Origin: a filamentous cyanobacterium CCT1
GTDB lineage: Bacteria > Cyanobacteriota > Cyanobacteriia > Phormidesmidales > Phormidesmidaceae
Direction: 5' to 3'
Assembly: GCA_003017855.1 (NCBI GenBank)
Contig: PYER01000008.1
Location: 1 to 55,001, forward strand
Length of the DNA stretch: 55,001 nucleotides
In this document: piece by piece, positions 45,552-53,237 of the stretch
Layout: each line of letters begins with the position of its first letter
How positions within the stretch are numbered: the first letter of the stretch is position 1
Program-made: the position numbers and the translations under genes
The notes under the pieces: model-generated
The model's input: the letters and a program-made list of their open reading frames with translations, nothing else
The model's database searches: none
Told to the model about the DNA's origin: nothing

Positions 45552-46226
45552 ATGCCTCAAACCCCGTCACCAGAATCCACCGCTCAGCTTCCCCTCAGTC
45601 GGGAGCGCATTTTGCAGGTCGCCCTTCAGAAAGCCGACGCAGAAGGGATTGAAGCGCTATCGATGCGTAAGCTGGCTCAGGAGTTGGGGGTAAAGGCCAT
45701 GTCCCTCTATAACCACCTCGCTAACAAAGACGATATGGTAGATGGCATGGTCGATCTGGTGGTGGGAGAAATTGAGTTGCCCAGCCTGAAGGTCGATTGG
45801 AAAAACGCCATGCGGCAACGGGCCATTTCAGCCCATACTGTGCTGTTGCGCCACCCCTGGGCCACCCTGGCGCTGATGTCGCGGGTGAATGTGGGGCCTG
45901 CCATGTTGCATTATGTGGATGCCACCCTAGCCTGTCTGGTGGAAGCGGGCTTCTCTTACCCCATGGCCGATTATGCCTGGAATGCCCTCGACAGCCACAT
46001 CTATGGCTTCACGCTGCAGGCCCTGAACTTTCCCTTCGAGGCGGAAGAGTATGCGGCGGCAGCAAAAGACTATGTAGCCATGATTCCGCCTGAAAAATAT
46101 CCTTACCTGAACCAACTCACCCACCAGGTCATGGATGGCCACCACGATGGGTTGCACAATTTTGAGTTTGGGCTAAACCTGCTGCTCGATGGGTTAGAAA
46201 CCCTGGTGGGTTCCCATAAATCATGA
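45552..46226 (+). CDS. TetR-family transcription repressor
   Basis: A 224-residue repressor. The HTH spans about 16-62: RERILQVALQKADAEGIEAL, SMRKLAQELGVKAMSLYNHL and ANKDDMVDGM, with the TetR_C-type C-terminal ligand domain (WATLALMSRVNVGPAMLHYV) after it. Normally a dimer released from DNA by a small hydrophobic ligand. Its probable operators lie at 45444-45474, 78 bases upstream. Confidence 0.93.
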   Translation: MPQTPSPESTAQLPLSRERILQVALQKADAEGIEALSMRKLAQELGVKAMSLYNHLANKDDMVDGMVDLVVGEIELPSLKVDWKNAMRQRAISAHTVLLRHPWATLALMSRVNVGPAMLHYVDATLACLVEAGFSYPMADYAWNALDSHIYGFTLQALNFPFEAEEYAAAAKDYVAMIPPEKYPYLNQLTHQVMDGHHDGLHNFEFGLNLLLDGLETLVGSHKS

Positions 46227-46279
46227 GGGACTGCTGCTTATCTAGGCGGGCTTTATACTTGGAGGCGTCGGGGCTCTTC

Positions 46280-46744
46280 ATGTATAGGCAAAATGCACAG
46301 GTAAAACCCAATTTCATGGTCAACAGAATTAGTTTCCCTCTAGCCGCCAGAGTGAACATCGGAATTTTTGGGTGCTTGATCCTATTCCACCTGGGAATCA
46401 TTGTGGGAATTCTGCTATTCAACTATGTTCCAATTGATTTTCTTTGGGGCGGAAGACTACAGTCAAAAGAGCAGTTTTTTCTATTCGAGGCCATATCAAT
46501 CATTATTCAAGCTATCTGCTTATTCTTGACGTTGATCAAAGCTGGATACTTAAGGCTGGAAAGACTAGGAAACATTGCTCACACTGGCATGTGGGTTTTG
46601 TTTGCTATTTTTTCCCTTAATACGGTGGGCAACATTCTAGCAAAAACCGCTTTTGAGAAGGCATTTACAGTCGTCACGATCATTCTGGCCCTGTTTTCGT
46701 TAAGGCTCGCCCTGGAAAATAACGTGGACGAGGAATTCCAGTAA
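46280..46744 (+). CDS. Four-helix membrane hypothetical protein
   Basis: A 154-residue membrane protein with four hydrophobic segments (IGIFGCLILFHLGIIVGILL; FEAISIIIQAICLFLTLI; TGMWVLFAIFSLNTVGNIL; FTVVTIILALFSLRLALE). The gene is AT-richer than its neighbours. ATG 46280 has GGGG upstream; 46316 is a shorter alternative. I do not recognise the family. It follows the TetR gene by 53 bases on the same strand and may be co-transcribed. Confidence 0.6.
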   Translation: MYRQNAQVKPNFMVNRISFPLAARVNIGIFGCLILFHLGIIVGILLFNYVPIDFLWGGRLQSKEQFFLFEAISIIIQAICLFLTLIKAGYLRLERLGNIAHTGMWVLFAIFSLNTVGNILAKTAFEKAFTVVTIILALFSLRLALENNVDEEFQ

Positions 46745-46981
46745 GTAGATCAGGGGAATTCTGTGTAGTTACTCTGCGCCGCAAACCCTCGGAACCTTAG
46801 CCGCCACAATCACTCCGAGTCCATAGACACTGTTCACGAACTCATCAAAATCGTGCTCCACGAGGAGACGGAACAACTTCTGGATGTGATGAAGCAGCAG
46901 AAGAGGGGGCGGCATATCAGGCCTTTCAAAGCCACATTCGTATGCTGTCTCAGTCAGAACGTCTTAGTTCTGGAAAAGAGA

Positions 46982-47020
46982 TCGCAAGAAAGTGATAGTC
47001 CCGCAAGAACCTGACAGCTT
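46982..47020 (+). promoter_or_regulatory. Tandem CGCAAGAA operator, second copy
   Basis: TCGCAAGAAAGTGATA then CCGCAAGAACCTGACA, 19 bases between equivalent positions, ending 55 bases before the ATG at 47076. The 21-base proximal unit matches 18 of 21 bases of the site at 43362-43382 (reverse strand). A -35-like TTGACG follows at 47025. Otherwise 46745-46981 holds no gene. Confidence 0.6.
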
Positions 47021-47075
47021 GGGTTTGACGACTTCTCTAAGCTGAAACTGTCATTACTTAGAGAGCTTTCAAGCC

Positions 47076-47705
47076 ATGAAACTAGTTGTTTTTGGTGCCA
47101 CTGGAACGGTGGGTAAGCAGGCCGTTCAACAAGCTTTAGAACAGGGACACACCGTCACTGCCTTTGCTCGCAATTTGACCAAGCTCGATATCCAGCATCC
47201 TCAACTCCGTCTTACCCAAGGAGACGTAATGAACGATGCAGCAGTAGAAGCTGCCATTCAGGGACAAGACGCCGTGGTATGCGTACTGGGTGCAGGCAAA
47301 CAGTTAAAGAGCACTATTCGCTCAGAAGGCACCCAACAAATTATCCAGGCGATGCAGCAGGTGGGCGTGCGTCGGTTAATTTGCCTATCGACCCTAGGCG
47401 CTGGCGATAGTTGGAGCAACCTGAACTTTTACTGGAAGTACGTCATGTTTGGCTTCATTCTGCGGCAGGTCTTTGCCGATCACCAACGGCAAGAAGCGCT
47501 GGTAAAAAGCAGCGGTCTAGATTGGACCATCGTGCGCCCGAGTGCCCTGACCGATGGGCCGCGCACGGGGCAGTATCGCCACAGTTTTCCTAGCAGCGAT
47601 CGCAACATCACGCTACAGATTTCTCGGGCCGACGTCGCCGACTTCATCCTGAAGCAGCTCTCGGATCAATCCTCCCTGTACCAAAGCCCCAGCTTGTCTT
47701 ACTAA
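47076..47705 (+). CDS. NAD(P)-binding SDR, flavin/biliverdin reductase B-like
   Basis: A 209-residue atypical short-chain dehydrogenase: KLVVFGATGTVGKQAVQQAL with the GxxGxxG loop, LRLTQGDVMND, and DWTIVRPSALTDGPRTGQYR. It belongs to the NAD(P)H-binding (NmrA/BLVRB-like) group; the reductase substrate cannot be read. Sits just downstream of the tandem CGCAAGAA sites, so it probably shares AraC control with the NmrA-like gene at 42415. A DUF1772 gene follows after 132 bases. Confidence 0.88.
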   Translation: MKLVVFGATGTVGKQAVQQALEQGHTVTAFARNLTKLDIQHPQLRLTQGDVMNDAAVEAAIQGQDAVVCVLGAGKQLKSTIRSEGTQQIIQAMQQVGVRRLICLSTLGAGDSWSNLNFYWKYVMFGFILRQVFADHQRQEALVKSSGLDWTIVRPSALTDGPRTGQYRHSFPSSDRNITLQISRADVADFILKQLSDQSSLYQSPSLSY

Positions 47706-47837
47706 GCTGCGCTTCCTCGAACGGCTCCATTCGGCCAGTCGCCACCGCGATCTCGGGTTCTCTGCCTGGTTGCCTAGCGACCATCCAATTCTTTGTTATT
47801 GCCCGCAACTAATTTTGAACATTGAGGAACTTGAACC

Positions 47838-48341
47838 ATGTCTACCGAAGTAACTTTTCAAATTCTGTTGATTGTGACGACTTTGCTGTGCTCCCTTGTC
47901 GCAGGCTTCCTATTTGCTTTTGCCACCATCGTCATGCCCGGAATTAAGCAATTGAGAGATCGCGACTTTATCCGCGCCTTTCAAGTCATCGACGGTATGG
48001 TGCAAAACAACCAACCCGTTTTTGTGGCAGTCTGGGTCGGCTCTGTGGTGGCATCGTTAGCGGTAGCCGGTCTTGGCTTTGATCGACTAGAAGGCACTCA
48101 GCGGCTGCTATTGCTCGCCGTCCCGCTGATTTACATGCTGGGGGTGCAGCTCTCCACCTTTACGGTTAATGTGCCGCTCAACAATCAGCTCCAAGCGCTC
48201 AATGTGGATGCCATGGGCGAAGCGGCCCTCAAATCCGCTCGTCTACGCTTTGAACCCCGCTGGAATCGGTGGAACGTCAGTCGGGCGCTGCTGGCCAGTC
48301 TGACCTCGATCTTCTTGCTGGTGTTGCTCTTTCAACTCTGA
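47838..48341 (+). CDS. DUF1772 membrane protein
   Basis: A 167-residue protein with four membrane helices and DUF1772 landmarks: LVAGFLFAFATIVMPGIKQL, FTVNVPLNNQLQALNV and RWNRWNVSRALLASLTSIFL. A likely relative of the 160-residue protein at 41713. Pairing of DUF1772 with NAD(P)-binding proteins in both halves of this island suggests a joint redox function, not demonstrated. Ends at a strong hairpin. Confidence 0.85.
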   Translation: MSTEVTFQILLIVTTLLCSLVAGFLFAFATIVMPGIKQLRDRDFIRAFQVIDGMVQNNQPVFVAVWVGSVVASLAVAGLGFDRLEGTQRLLLLAVPLIYMLGVQLSTFTVNVPLNNQLQALNVDAMGEAALKSARLRFEPRWNRWNVSRALLASLTSIFLLVLLFQL

Positions 48342-48364
48342 ATCACAACGGCGTGACGTTGACT

Positions 48365-48410
48365 GGACAAGCGACCCATCCGGCCAAACTGTCGGATGGG
48401 TCGCTTGTCC
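48365..48410. terminator. 18-bp perfect hairpin after DUF1772 gene
   Basis: GGACAAGCGACCCATCCG pairs fully with CGGATGGGTCGCTTGTCC across a 10-base loop, 24 bases after the stop at 48341. There is no long T-run (CTATTG follows), but length and position favour a terminator. Confidence 0.6.
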
Positions 48411-48578
48411 CTATTGCGGCAGAAAGGTCCAGTTGGTAATCCCAATTTAGTTTTGAAATGTCCCTGTACGTTCGGCTATTGGCCGTGCATTGCGCCCAAC
48501 AAGCTTCCAAGAGTCTCAACTCTGATGTAAGACATTGCAAAACCAAAAACGTATCACTTATAAGAACATACCTGTGAA

Positions 48579-48660
48579 TAGTTGCCTGCGCGCGCAGCTA
48601 TCCAGAAACAGAAAGGGACTAAATTGCTCCAAATAGCAGCACCGCTACTTGATGGCCTAG
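48579..48660 (+). repeat. TAGTTGCC repeat, internally deleted copy D
   Basis: The 22-base palindromic end (48579-48600) is followed directly by sequence alike to the flank of copy C (ACTAAAT, CCAAAT, GCAGC, CGCTACTT, GGCC), so about 150 bases of the core are missing. It abuts the stop of the DUF3368 gene at 48657. Confidence 0.6.
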
Positions 48661-49148
48661 AAGGCATTAAGTTGCTCTTCGAGCCAGGCTAGTAATCGAG
48701 GGCTCAAGCGAATACAACTTTTGCTGAACGTCTCTACAGCCTGTGCTGCATCTTGCCTAGTTAGCAGCCCTACCTGACAAGCTACCAAGAGTAATCCCAG
48801 CGTTCCTTTAACCTGAAAACCCATGGCCTGAGCAATTTTGCGACCAAGGCGCTCGTCAATAATGAGCCAATCGACCGCCAATTCTTGCCCCAGCAAAATG
48901 ACATCTTGCTCACCGAGGTCTAGGCCCATCAACGCCACAGGAATAGGGGAGGTGAGGGCAGGCTGCTGAACGATGAGCCAATCAGCATTGCGAACGACAT
49001 CACTCCCAGGTCGCTGCCGCCCCTGGGTTACAACTTCCTGGTAAACAGATGTAGGAACGTAGACCTCAGAGAAGAGCTGATTTAGTAGCTGAAGATGGCC
49101 CGTCAAAGAGAGAGAAATTAGTGGCGTGGCGTTGATGACGGCCTTCAT
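48657..49148 (-). CDS. DUF3368 PIN-like toxin candidate
   Basis: A 163-residue protein of the DUF3368 family, a PIN-domain relative: [40 protein letters not shown] and [15 protein letters not shown]. Acidic residues typical of PIN nucleases (the first position is N rather than D, then E/D in [12 protein letters not shown] and IIDERLGR) are largely kept. Its ATG overlaps the UPF0175 stop by 4 bases. The pair fits a type II toxin-antitoxin module common in cyanobacteria, useful for plasmid retention. Confidence 0.85.
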   Translation of the reverse strand: MKAVINATPLISLSLTGHLQLLNQLFSEVYVPTSVYQEVVTQGRQRPGSDVVRNADWLIVQQPALTSPIPVALMGLDLGEQDVILLGQELAVDWLIIDERLGRKIAQAMGFQVKGTLGLLLVACQVGLLTRQDAAQAVETFSKSCIRLSPRLLAWLEEQLNAF

Positions 49149-49414
49149 TCAGCCTCAGAAGGTAGGGGCCAATCTGAAATATCGGCTTCAGCAGCCAGCT
49201 CATCTTCGGGGTAGTCAATGACGGAAAACCCGTTTTCAGACAGCAGACGGTAAAACTCCCAGCGATCGCAGCCCAAGATTTGTGCACCAAACCCGCCGGA
49301 TATGCGGCCCATTTCGTAGAGCTTGCCCAGGGTATAGATCAAGACTTTTTGGCGAAAGCCCTCGGGTTCTTCCCGCAGGGCAACCAACAATTCGTTGGGA
49401 AACGCGACTTCCAT
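49145..49414 (-). CDS. UPF0175 antitoxin candidate
   Basis: An 89-residue protein of the UPF0175 family: [20 protein letters not shown] and [20 protein letters not shown], with VIDYPEDEL after it, are the family core. UPF0175 proteins have an HTH-like fold and are paired with DUF3368 toxins, for which they are the presumed antitoxin and autorepressor. First gene of the pair, ATG 49414. Confidence 0.88.
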   Translation of the reverse strand: MEVAFPNELLVALREEPEGFRQKVLIYTLGKLYEMGRISGGFGAQILGCDRWEFYRLLSENGFSVIDYPEDELAAEADISDWPLPSEAE

Positions 49415-49489
49415 AGGTATGAGCCGTAAGACGGTGCCCCCATCGTAACCAATCTAGGTCAGCCCACAAAGCGGCAAGCGTGCGATCGC

Positions 49490-49663
49490 CTGAACCTGCG
49501 TGGCTACAGCACCCACAGCAACCGGCGCACCTGGGCGACTCGGCTAGATAAGGCGGTGGTAAAGTTGCAAGTATTTCAAGACCTAGACCACGGAGCAGCT
49601 AACCATCTCAGTACCCGAATGATCCAAATACCGCGCCGTCATGGTGGCCGATTCATACCCTAG
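49490..49663 (+). pseudogene. Tyrosine-recombinase C-terminal fossil
   Basis: The plus frame from 49490 reads LNLRGYSTHSNRRTWATRLD, KAVVKLQVFQDL, then HGAANHLSTRMIQIP. It matches the end of phage-type integrases: HSxRRT box, VQxxQDLxGHA-like second half, but the catalytic tyrosine is absent (MIQIP). There is no N-terminal part. It converges with the intact recombinase gene on the other strand. Confidence 0.5.
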
Positions 49664-49686
49664 CAGCCGTGCAATCTAGAGCCAGA

Positions 49687-50235
49687 TCAGTATGCCAAAG
49701 CCGAGATCGCCCGCTTCTTCTGCTCCGGGCTCACCTCCAGATACCGCTGCAAGCTGGCCAGGCTGCGGTGGCCGCTAATCTCCTGAATCACTCGTAGGGG
49801 CACCCCGGCATTACTCAGATTGGTTAGGGCCGTGCGCCTAAAGCTGTGGGTGCTAATCCCCACCCCATCTAGCCCAGCGTAGGCCAGCGCCTGGTCGAGC
49901 AGCCAATCCGCCGACGATCGGGCCAACCGGCCCCGGCCATGCCGACCGGGAAATAGGTACTCAGGCCCGCCATTGTCGTAGGCCGCCAGCAGTGCCGCCA
50001 GCTTGGGGTGGATGTCGATCTGCCGGGTGGCCAGTTTGCCCTTCGTCGCCTTGGCCGGCAGCACCAGCACATCCCCCTTGATGTCGCCGGGCCGTAACGA
50101 GATCGCCTCACTCACCCGCAGCCCACAGTAGAGCATGATACCGAACAGGGCTTTATCCCTGGGAGAGTCCATCGCCGCAAACAACCGGGCAATTTCACCG
50201 TGGGTCAATACCTTCGCCTGGCCATTCGTGCTCAT
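49687..50235 (-). CDS. Tyrosine recombinase (XerC/D-like catalytic domain)
   Basis: A 182-residue recombinase consisting mostly of the catalytic domain: arginine in YCGLRVSEAISL, THSFRRTALTNL (H and R), EISGHRSLASLQRYLEVS with the second H and the catalytic tyrosine. The N-terminal SAM-like DNA-binding domain is nearly absent, so it is shorter than XerC/D (about 300 residues). On plasmids such enzymes resolve multimers. ATG 50235 is preferred over the upstream 50256. Upstream 50257-50460 shows no gene. Confidence 0.88.
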   Translation of the reverse strand: MSTNGQAKVLTHGEIARLFAAMDSPRDKALFGIMLYCGLRVSEAISLRPGDIKGDVLVLPAKATKGKLATRQIDIHPKLAALLAAYDNGGPEYLFPGRHGRGRLARSSADWLLDQALAYAGLDGVGISTHSFRRTALTNLSNAGVPLRVIQEISGHRSLASLQRYLEVSPEQKKRAISALAY

Positions 50236-50484
50236 CGGATCCGTTATGCGCCTCACTCATCCTACTAGACAGAATTGAGATTCTGTTGAGTAGAAATCGA
50301 CGAGTTATAAGGGTTTCCGGGCATTAGGCCATAGAGTGGTTTCGTGTCTCAGGTGAGACAGCCGAAAACCCTTGGTTTTGCGTTGCATTGTCTCAGGGCT
50401 GGAATGATGAGATGGAACCTGAGTTATGGTGCTGAGTCACCTCCACTATTGGCTGTCCAATTAACTACTTACACAAAAACTTAT

Positions 50485-50525
50485 ATACACAATGTATTCA
50501 TTACACAATTAGATAATTGTGTAAT
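50485..50525. promoter_or_regulatory. Centromere/operator-like AT palindrome
   Basis: ATTACACAATTA (50500-50511) faces TAATTGTGTAAT (50514-50525) as a perfect 12-base inverted repeat with a 2-base spacer, next to a further TACACAATGTA at about 50486. The same word recurs upstream of parA at 51793 and 51956, so the partition genes are bracketed by these sites. Confidence 0.65.
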
Positions 50526-50533
50526 AGTCTTAT

Positions 50534-51013
50534 TCACCCTTTGAGCTTTTGCATTTGGCTGTAGATCCGGCGTAGCTTGCCCGCTTCTTTGCGTTCAGCT
50601 AGCCTTTCTGAGGCCTGGGAGACAACCCGAGCTTGTAGTTCAGAATCCTCTTGCAGGATTAGGTAGCAAGCCTCTAGCAACGTATCTATAGTCAAATCCT
50701 GGTCTTGGACAAAGCGCTCAATTTCCTTATCCAGGTTTTCTTCTAGGCGGATGTTGCGCCGAGGTGCGACCTGAATTAACTGTGCTAGCTGGTCTTCCAG
50801 AGAAGGTGTTTCAACCCCAGGCTTTTCAGCAGTCACTTTGGGAGGCTCATGAAGATGCGCTGGTTCATCTGTTGCCAGTGGTGATGGCTCCATCGCCACT
50901 GCTTCAAAAGCCTGGGAGTCTTGGGCAGATGAAATTAGGGATGTGTCTCGCGCTACCTTAGGTCGCTGACTCCGAGACTTAATACGAGCCAACATATCTT
51001 GTCCATCGCTCAC
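50534..51013 (-). CDS. RHH centromere-binding partner of ParA
   Basis: A 159-residue protein. Residues 1-85 are polar and probably unstructured; about 85-125 carries a ribbon-helix-helix pattern (RRNIRLEENLDKEIERFVQD, then LTIDTLLEACYLIL), followed by a basic helix. GTG start overlaps the ParA stop by 4 bases (GTGA). An acidic/disordered N-terminus that stimulates ParA plus an RHH that binds the centromere is the ParG/Omega-like plan. The repeated TTACACAAT words on both sides of the operon are its likely sites. Confidence 0.75.
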   Translation of the reverse strand: MSDGQDMLARIKSRSQRPKVARDTSLISSAQDSQAFEAVAMEPSPLATDEPAHLHEPPKVTAEKPGVETPSLEDQLAQLIQVAPRRNIRLEENLDKEIERFVQDQDLTIDTLLEACYLILQEDSELQARVVSQASERLAERKEAGKLRRIYSQMQKLKG

Positions 51014-51780
51014 TTCAGCACCTCCCGAATACGATCAATCAATGATTCAAAGGGATAGGCCAGGTCTGGATAGCCTAGATCTTCTAGGAGAACGCCCTGG
51101 CTGATGGCCTGCTTATATTTTTCTGACTCTCGAATCGAAGGCAGCATCACGTTCTCTCCAACCTCTCCTGCCATTTCGCTAATGACCATGTCACTCTCCT
51201 TGGTGCGAGAGCGACCTACCCATCGATCTCGAAAGGGAATCACGCCTAGAACTTTTGCGTCAGAAACGCCATCTTCTGTCAGCTCGCGAACAGCCTCCAC
51301 TGTACGAATCAGCGAACCATATCCCTTGACCGTAGCCTCACAAGGAATCACGATCTGATCCGCAGCCCCAATTATGCTTTTACAAATCTGACTCCGTTGA
51401 GGTGGAGAGTCGATCACTACGACATCAAAGGAGCCTTCGGCAGGTTCTAACCGTTTACCCAAAGCTAAAGCCCCTACCCCGGAGCTGGCCAAATACTCCT
51501 GAACTTGATCTAGCCCATCGTCGGACGGAATTAGGAAGAGATTTTTTGTTGCTGTCGGGTAGGTTGCATCTTCTAGGCTTACCTGCTTGCGATAAAGCTC
51601 TAGCAGGGTTGGCTGATCAACTGCGACCTCATGCTGTAAAAATGTGGTTAGGTTGCTCTGGGGGTCTGCGTCTACCACAAGCACGGTATAACCAGCACGG
51701 GCCAGGTACTTGCTTAGCAGGACAGCCACCGTGGTCTTACCCTGCCCCCCGGATAGAGAAAGAGACGCTAGTGTCAGCAT
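51010..51780 (-). CDS. parA: ParA-family partition ATPase
   Basis: A 256-residue ParA/Soj-like ATPase without an N-terminal HTH (type Ib plan). Walker A is SLSGGQGKTTVAVLLSKYLA; A' motif VVDADPQSNLTTFL and Walker B VVVIDSPPQ are clear. The signature lysine that normally opens the deviant Walker A (KGGxGKT) is replaced by serine/glycine here. It moves the plasmid by nucleoid-bound gradients with its RHH partner. ATG 51780; first gene of the pair. Confidence 0.92.
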   Translation of the reverse strand: MLTLASLSLSGGQGKTTVAVLLSKYLARAGYTVLVVDADPQSNLTTFLQHEVAVDQPTLLELYRKQVSLEDATYPTATKNLFLIPSDDGLDQVQEYLASSGVGALALGKRLEPAEGSFDVVVIDSPPQRSQICKSIIGAADQIVIPCEATVKGYGSLIRTVEAVRELTEDGVSDAKVLGVIPFRDRWVGRSRTKESDMVISEMAGEVGENVMLPSIRESEKYKQAISQGVLLEDLGYPDLAYPFESLIDRIREVLK

Positions 51781-51792
51781 GAATTAATCACC

Positions 51793-51968
51793 TAATTACA
51801 CAATCACACAATTAGCTAAAGACATAGTAAATTGATTAAGCCAGAATATAGCGAGACTTGAATAGGCTCAAGCCCTTATATATTAAAGATTAGCAGGTGG
51901 AGCTTGTTCAGTTCGAAGTTAAAGCAACTGTGAGCTATGTCATTGCCTAATTGTATAATTACACAATG
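51793..51968. promoter_or_regulatory. TAATTACACAAT sites upstream of parA
   Basis: TAATTACACAAT occurs at 51793-51804 and again at 51956-51967; an adjacent CACACAATTA lies at 51805-51814 and an inverted half TAATTGTATAAT at 51948-51959. Together with 50500-50525 they form a set of sites around the ParA operon, fitting centromere and autorepression sites. The remaining DNA up to 52120 contains no gene. Confidence 0.6.
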
Positions 51969-52120
51969 ACTACTTCAAGGGCAGATAGGGTATGGCACTG
52001 ATACGTGTGAACATGGGCCACATCTCTTGAAGCTCTTGTAAAACAGTGGTTACAAGATTCAGAATTTCTGCGCTGGTCACGTCTCTTTATGGCCGCTGAT
52101 CCACCAATGACTATTGCTTT

Positions 52121-53188
52121 ATGCCCCAACCCCCTGCCCTATTTCCCGAAGACGAAAACTACTTTGCCCTGCTTAATGGCCTAAAGCAACGCATCCGTGG
52201 AGCGCAACTTAAAGCTGCCCAGGCCGTCAACCAGGAGCTGATCATGCTCTATTGGCATATAGGCCAAGAAATTGTGAATCGCCAGCTAACGCAGGGTTGG
52301 GGCAGCAAAGTTATTGAGCGCCTAGCCAAGGATTTGAAAAAAGAATTCCCGGATGTATCGGGATTCTCGACGCGGAATCTGAAATACATGCGGTCATTTG
52401 CCGAGGCCTACCCCGATGAAACATTAGTGCAACGCAGCGTTGCACAATTACCCTGGCGACACAACATCGCCTTGCTATCCAAGCTGAATAGCCCGGAAAT
52501 GCGCGTCTGGTATGCCCAGAAGGCCATCAATCATGGGTGGAGTCGCGACATTCTAGCCATGCAGATAGACAGCAATCTGTATGGGCGACAGGGCGGGGCA
52601 ATAACGAACTTTGAGCGAACATTACCCCCTGAAAAGTCTGATTTAAGCCACCAATTGCTGAAAGATCCTTATAACTTCGATTTTTTGACGCTTGGGGAAG
52701 ATGCACAGGAACGGGATTTGGAACGGGGCCTGTTAGGCCATATCCGGGCATTCCTGATGGAATTAGGCGTCGGCTTTGCTTTCCTCGGAAGCCAGTATCC
52801 GATTGTCGTGGATGACAAAGAGTATCGGATAGACTTGCTCTTCTACCATGTTCGCCTGCATTGCTATATCGTTATCGACCTTAAGATGCGGGAGTTTGAA
52901 CCTGCTTTCTCAGGCCAGATGAATTTCTATGTTTCGGCGGTTAACCACACGCTACGCGCCGAGGGGGATCATCCGACCATTGGCATTATTCTCTGTAAAT
53001 CAAAAAGCAAAACCGTCGTTGAGTACGCCCTTGATACTGTACAGAACCCAATCGGCGTCTCAACGTATATGGTGCGTGACGAACTCCCGCCAGCTCTGCA
53101 AGACAGTCTACCGACTGCCGAGCAGCTGGAAATGGAGTTGGAAGCCGCTGTGAAAGAGCTAGGAGACGATCAGCCGGATGAACCGTGA
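52121..53188 (+). CDS. YhcG/DUF1016-type PD-(D/E)XK nuclease
   Basis: A 355-residue protein with the DUF1016 layout. The N-terminal helical domain (about 20-160: LIMLYWHIGQEIVNRQLTQG, GFSTRNLKYMRSFAEAYPDE, LPWRHNIALLSKL) precedes a C-terminal PD-(D/E)XK nuclease (about 200-330) with YRIDLLFYH and YIVIDLKMREFEP carrying the D...DxK acids. The family is thought to act on Holliday-like or foreign DNA. No methylase or other restriction genes accompany it. Start ATG 52121. Confidence 0.88.
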   Translation: MPQPPALFPEDENYFALLNGLKQRIRGAQLKAAQAVNQELIMLYWHIGQEIVNRQLTQGWGSKVIERLAKDLKKEFPDVSGFSTRNLKYMRSFAEAYPDETLVQRSVAQLPWRHNIALLSKLNSPEMRVWYAQKAINHGWSRDILAMQIDSNLYGRQGGAITNFERTLPPEKSDLSHQLLKDPYNFDFLTLGEDAQERDLERGLLGHIRAFLMELGVGFAFLGSQYPIVVDDKEYRIDLLFYHVRLHCYIVIDLKMREFEPAFSGQMNFYVSAVNHTLRAEGDHPTIGIILCKSKSKTVVEYALDTVQNPIGVSTYMVRDELPPALQDSLPTAEQLEMELEAAVKELGDDQPDEP

Positions 53189-53237
53189 AATCCTGTGGCT
53201 TTACCCATACCCTGCTGCTTGAATAAGAACCTATCGG

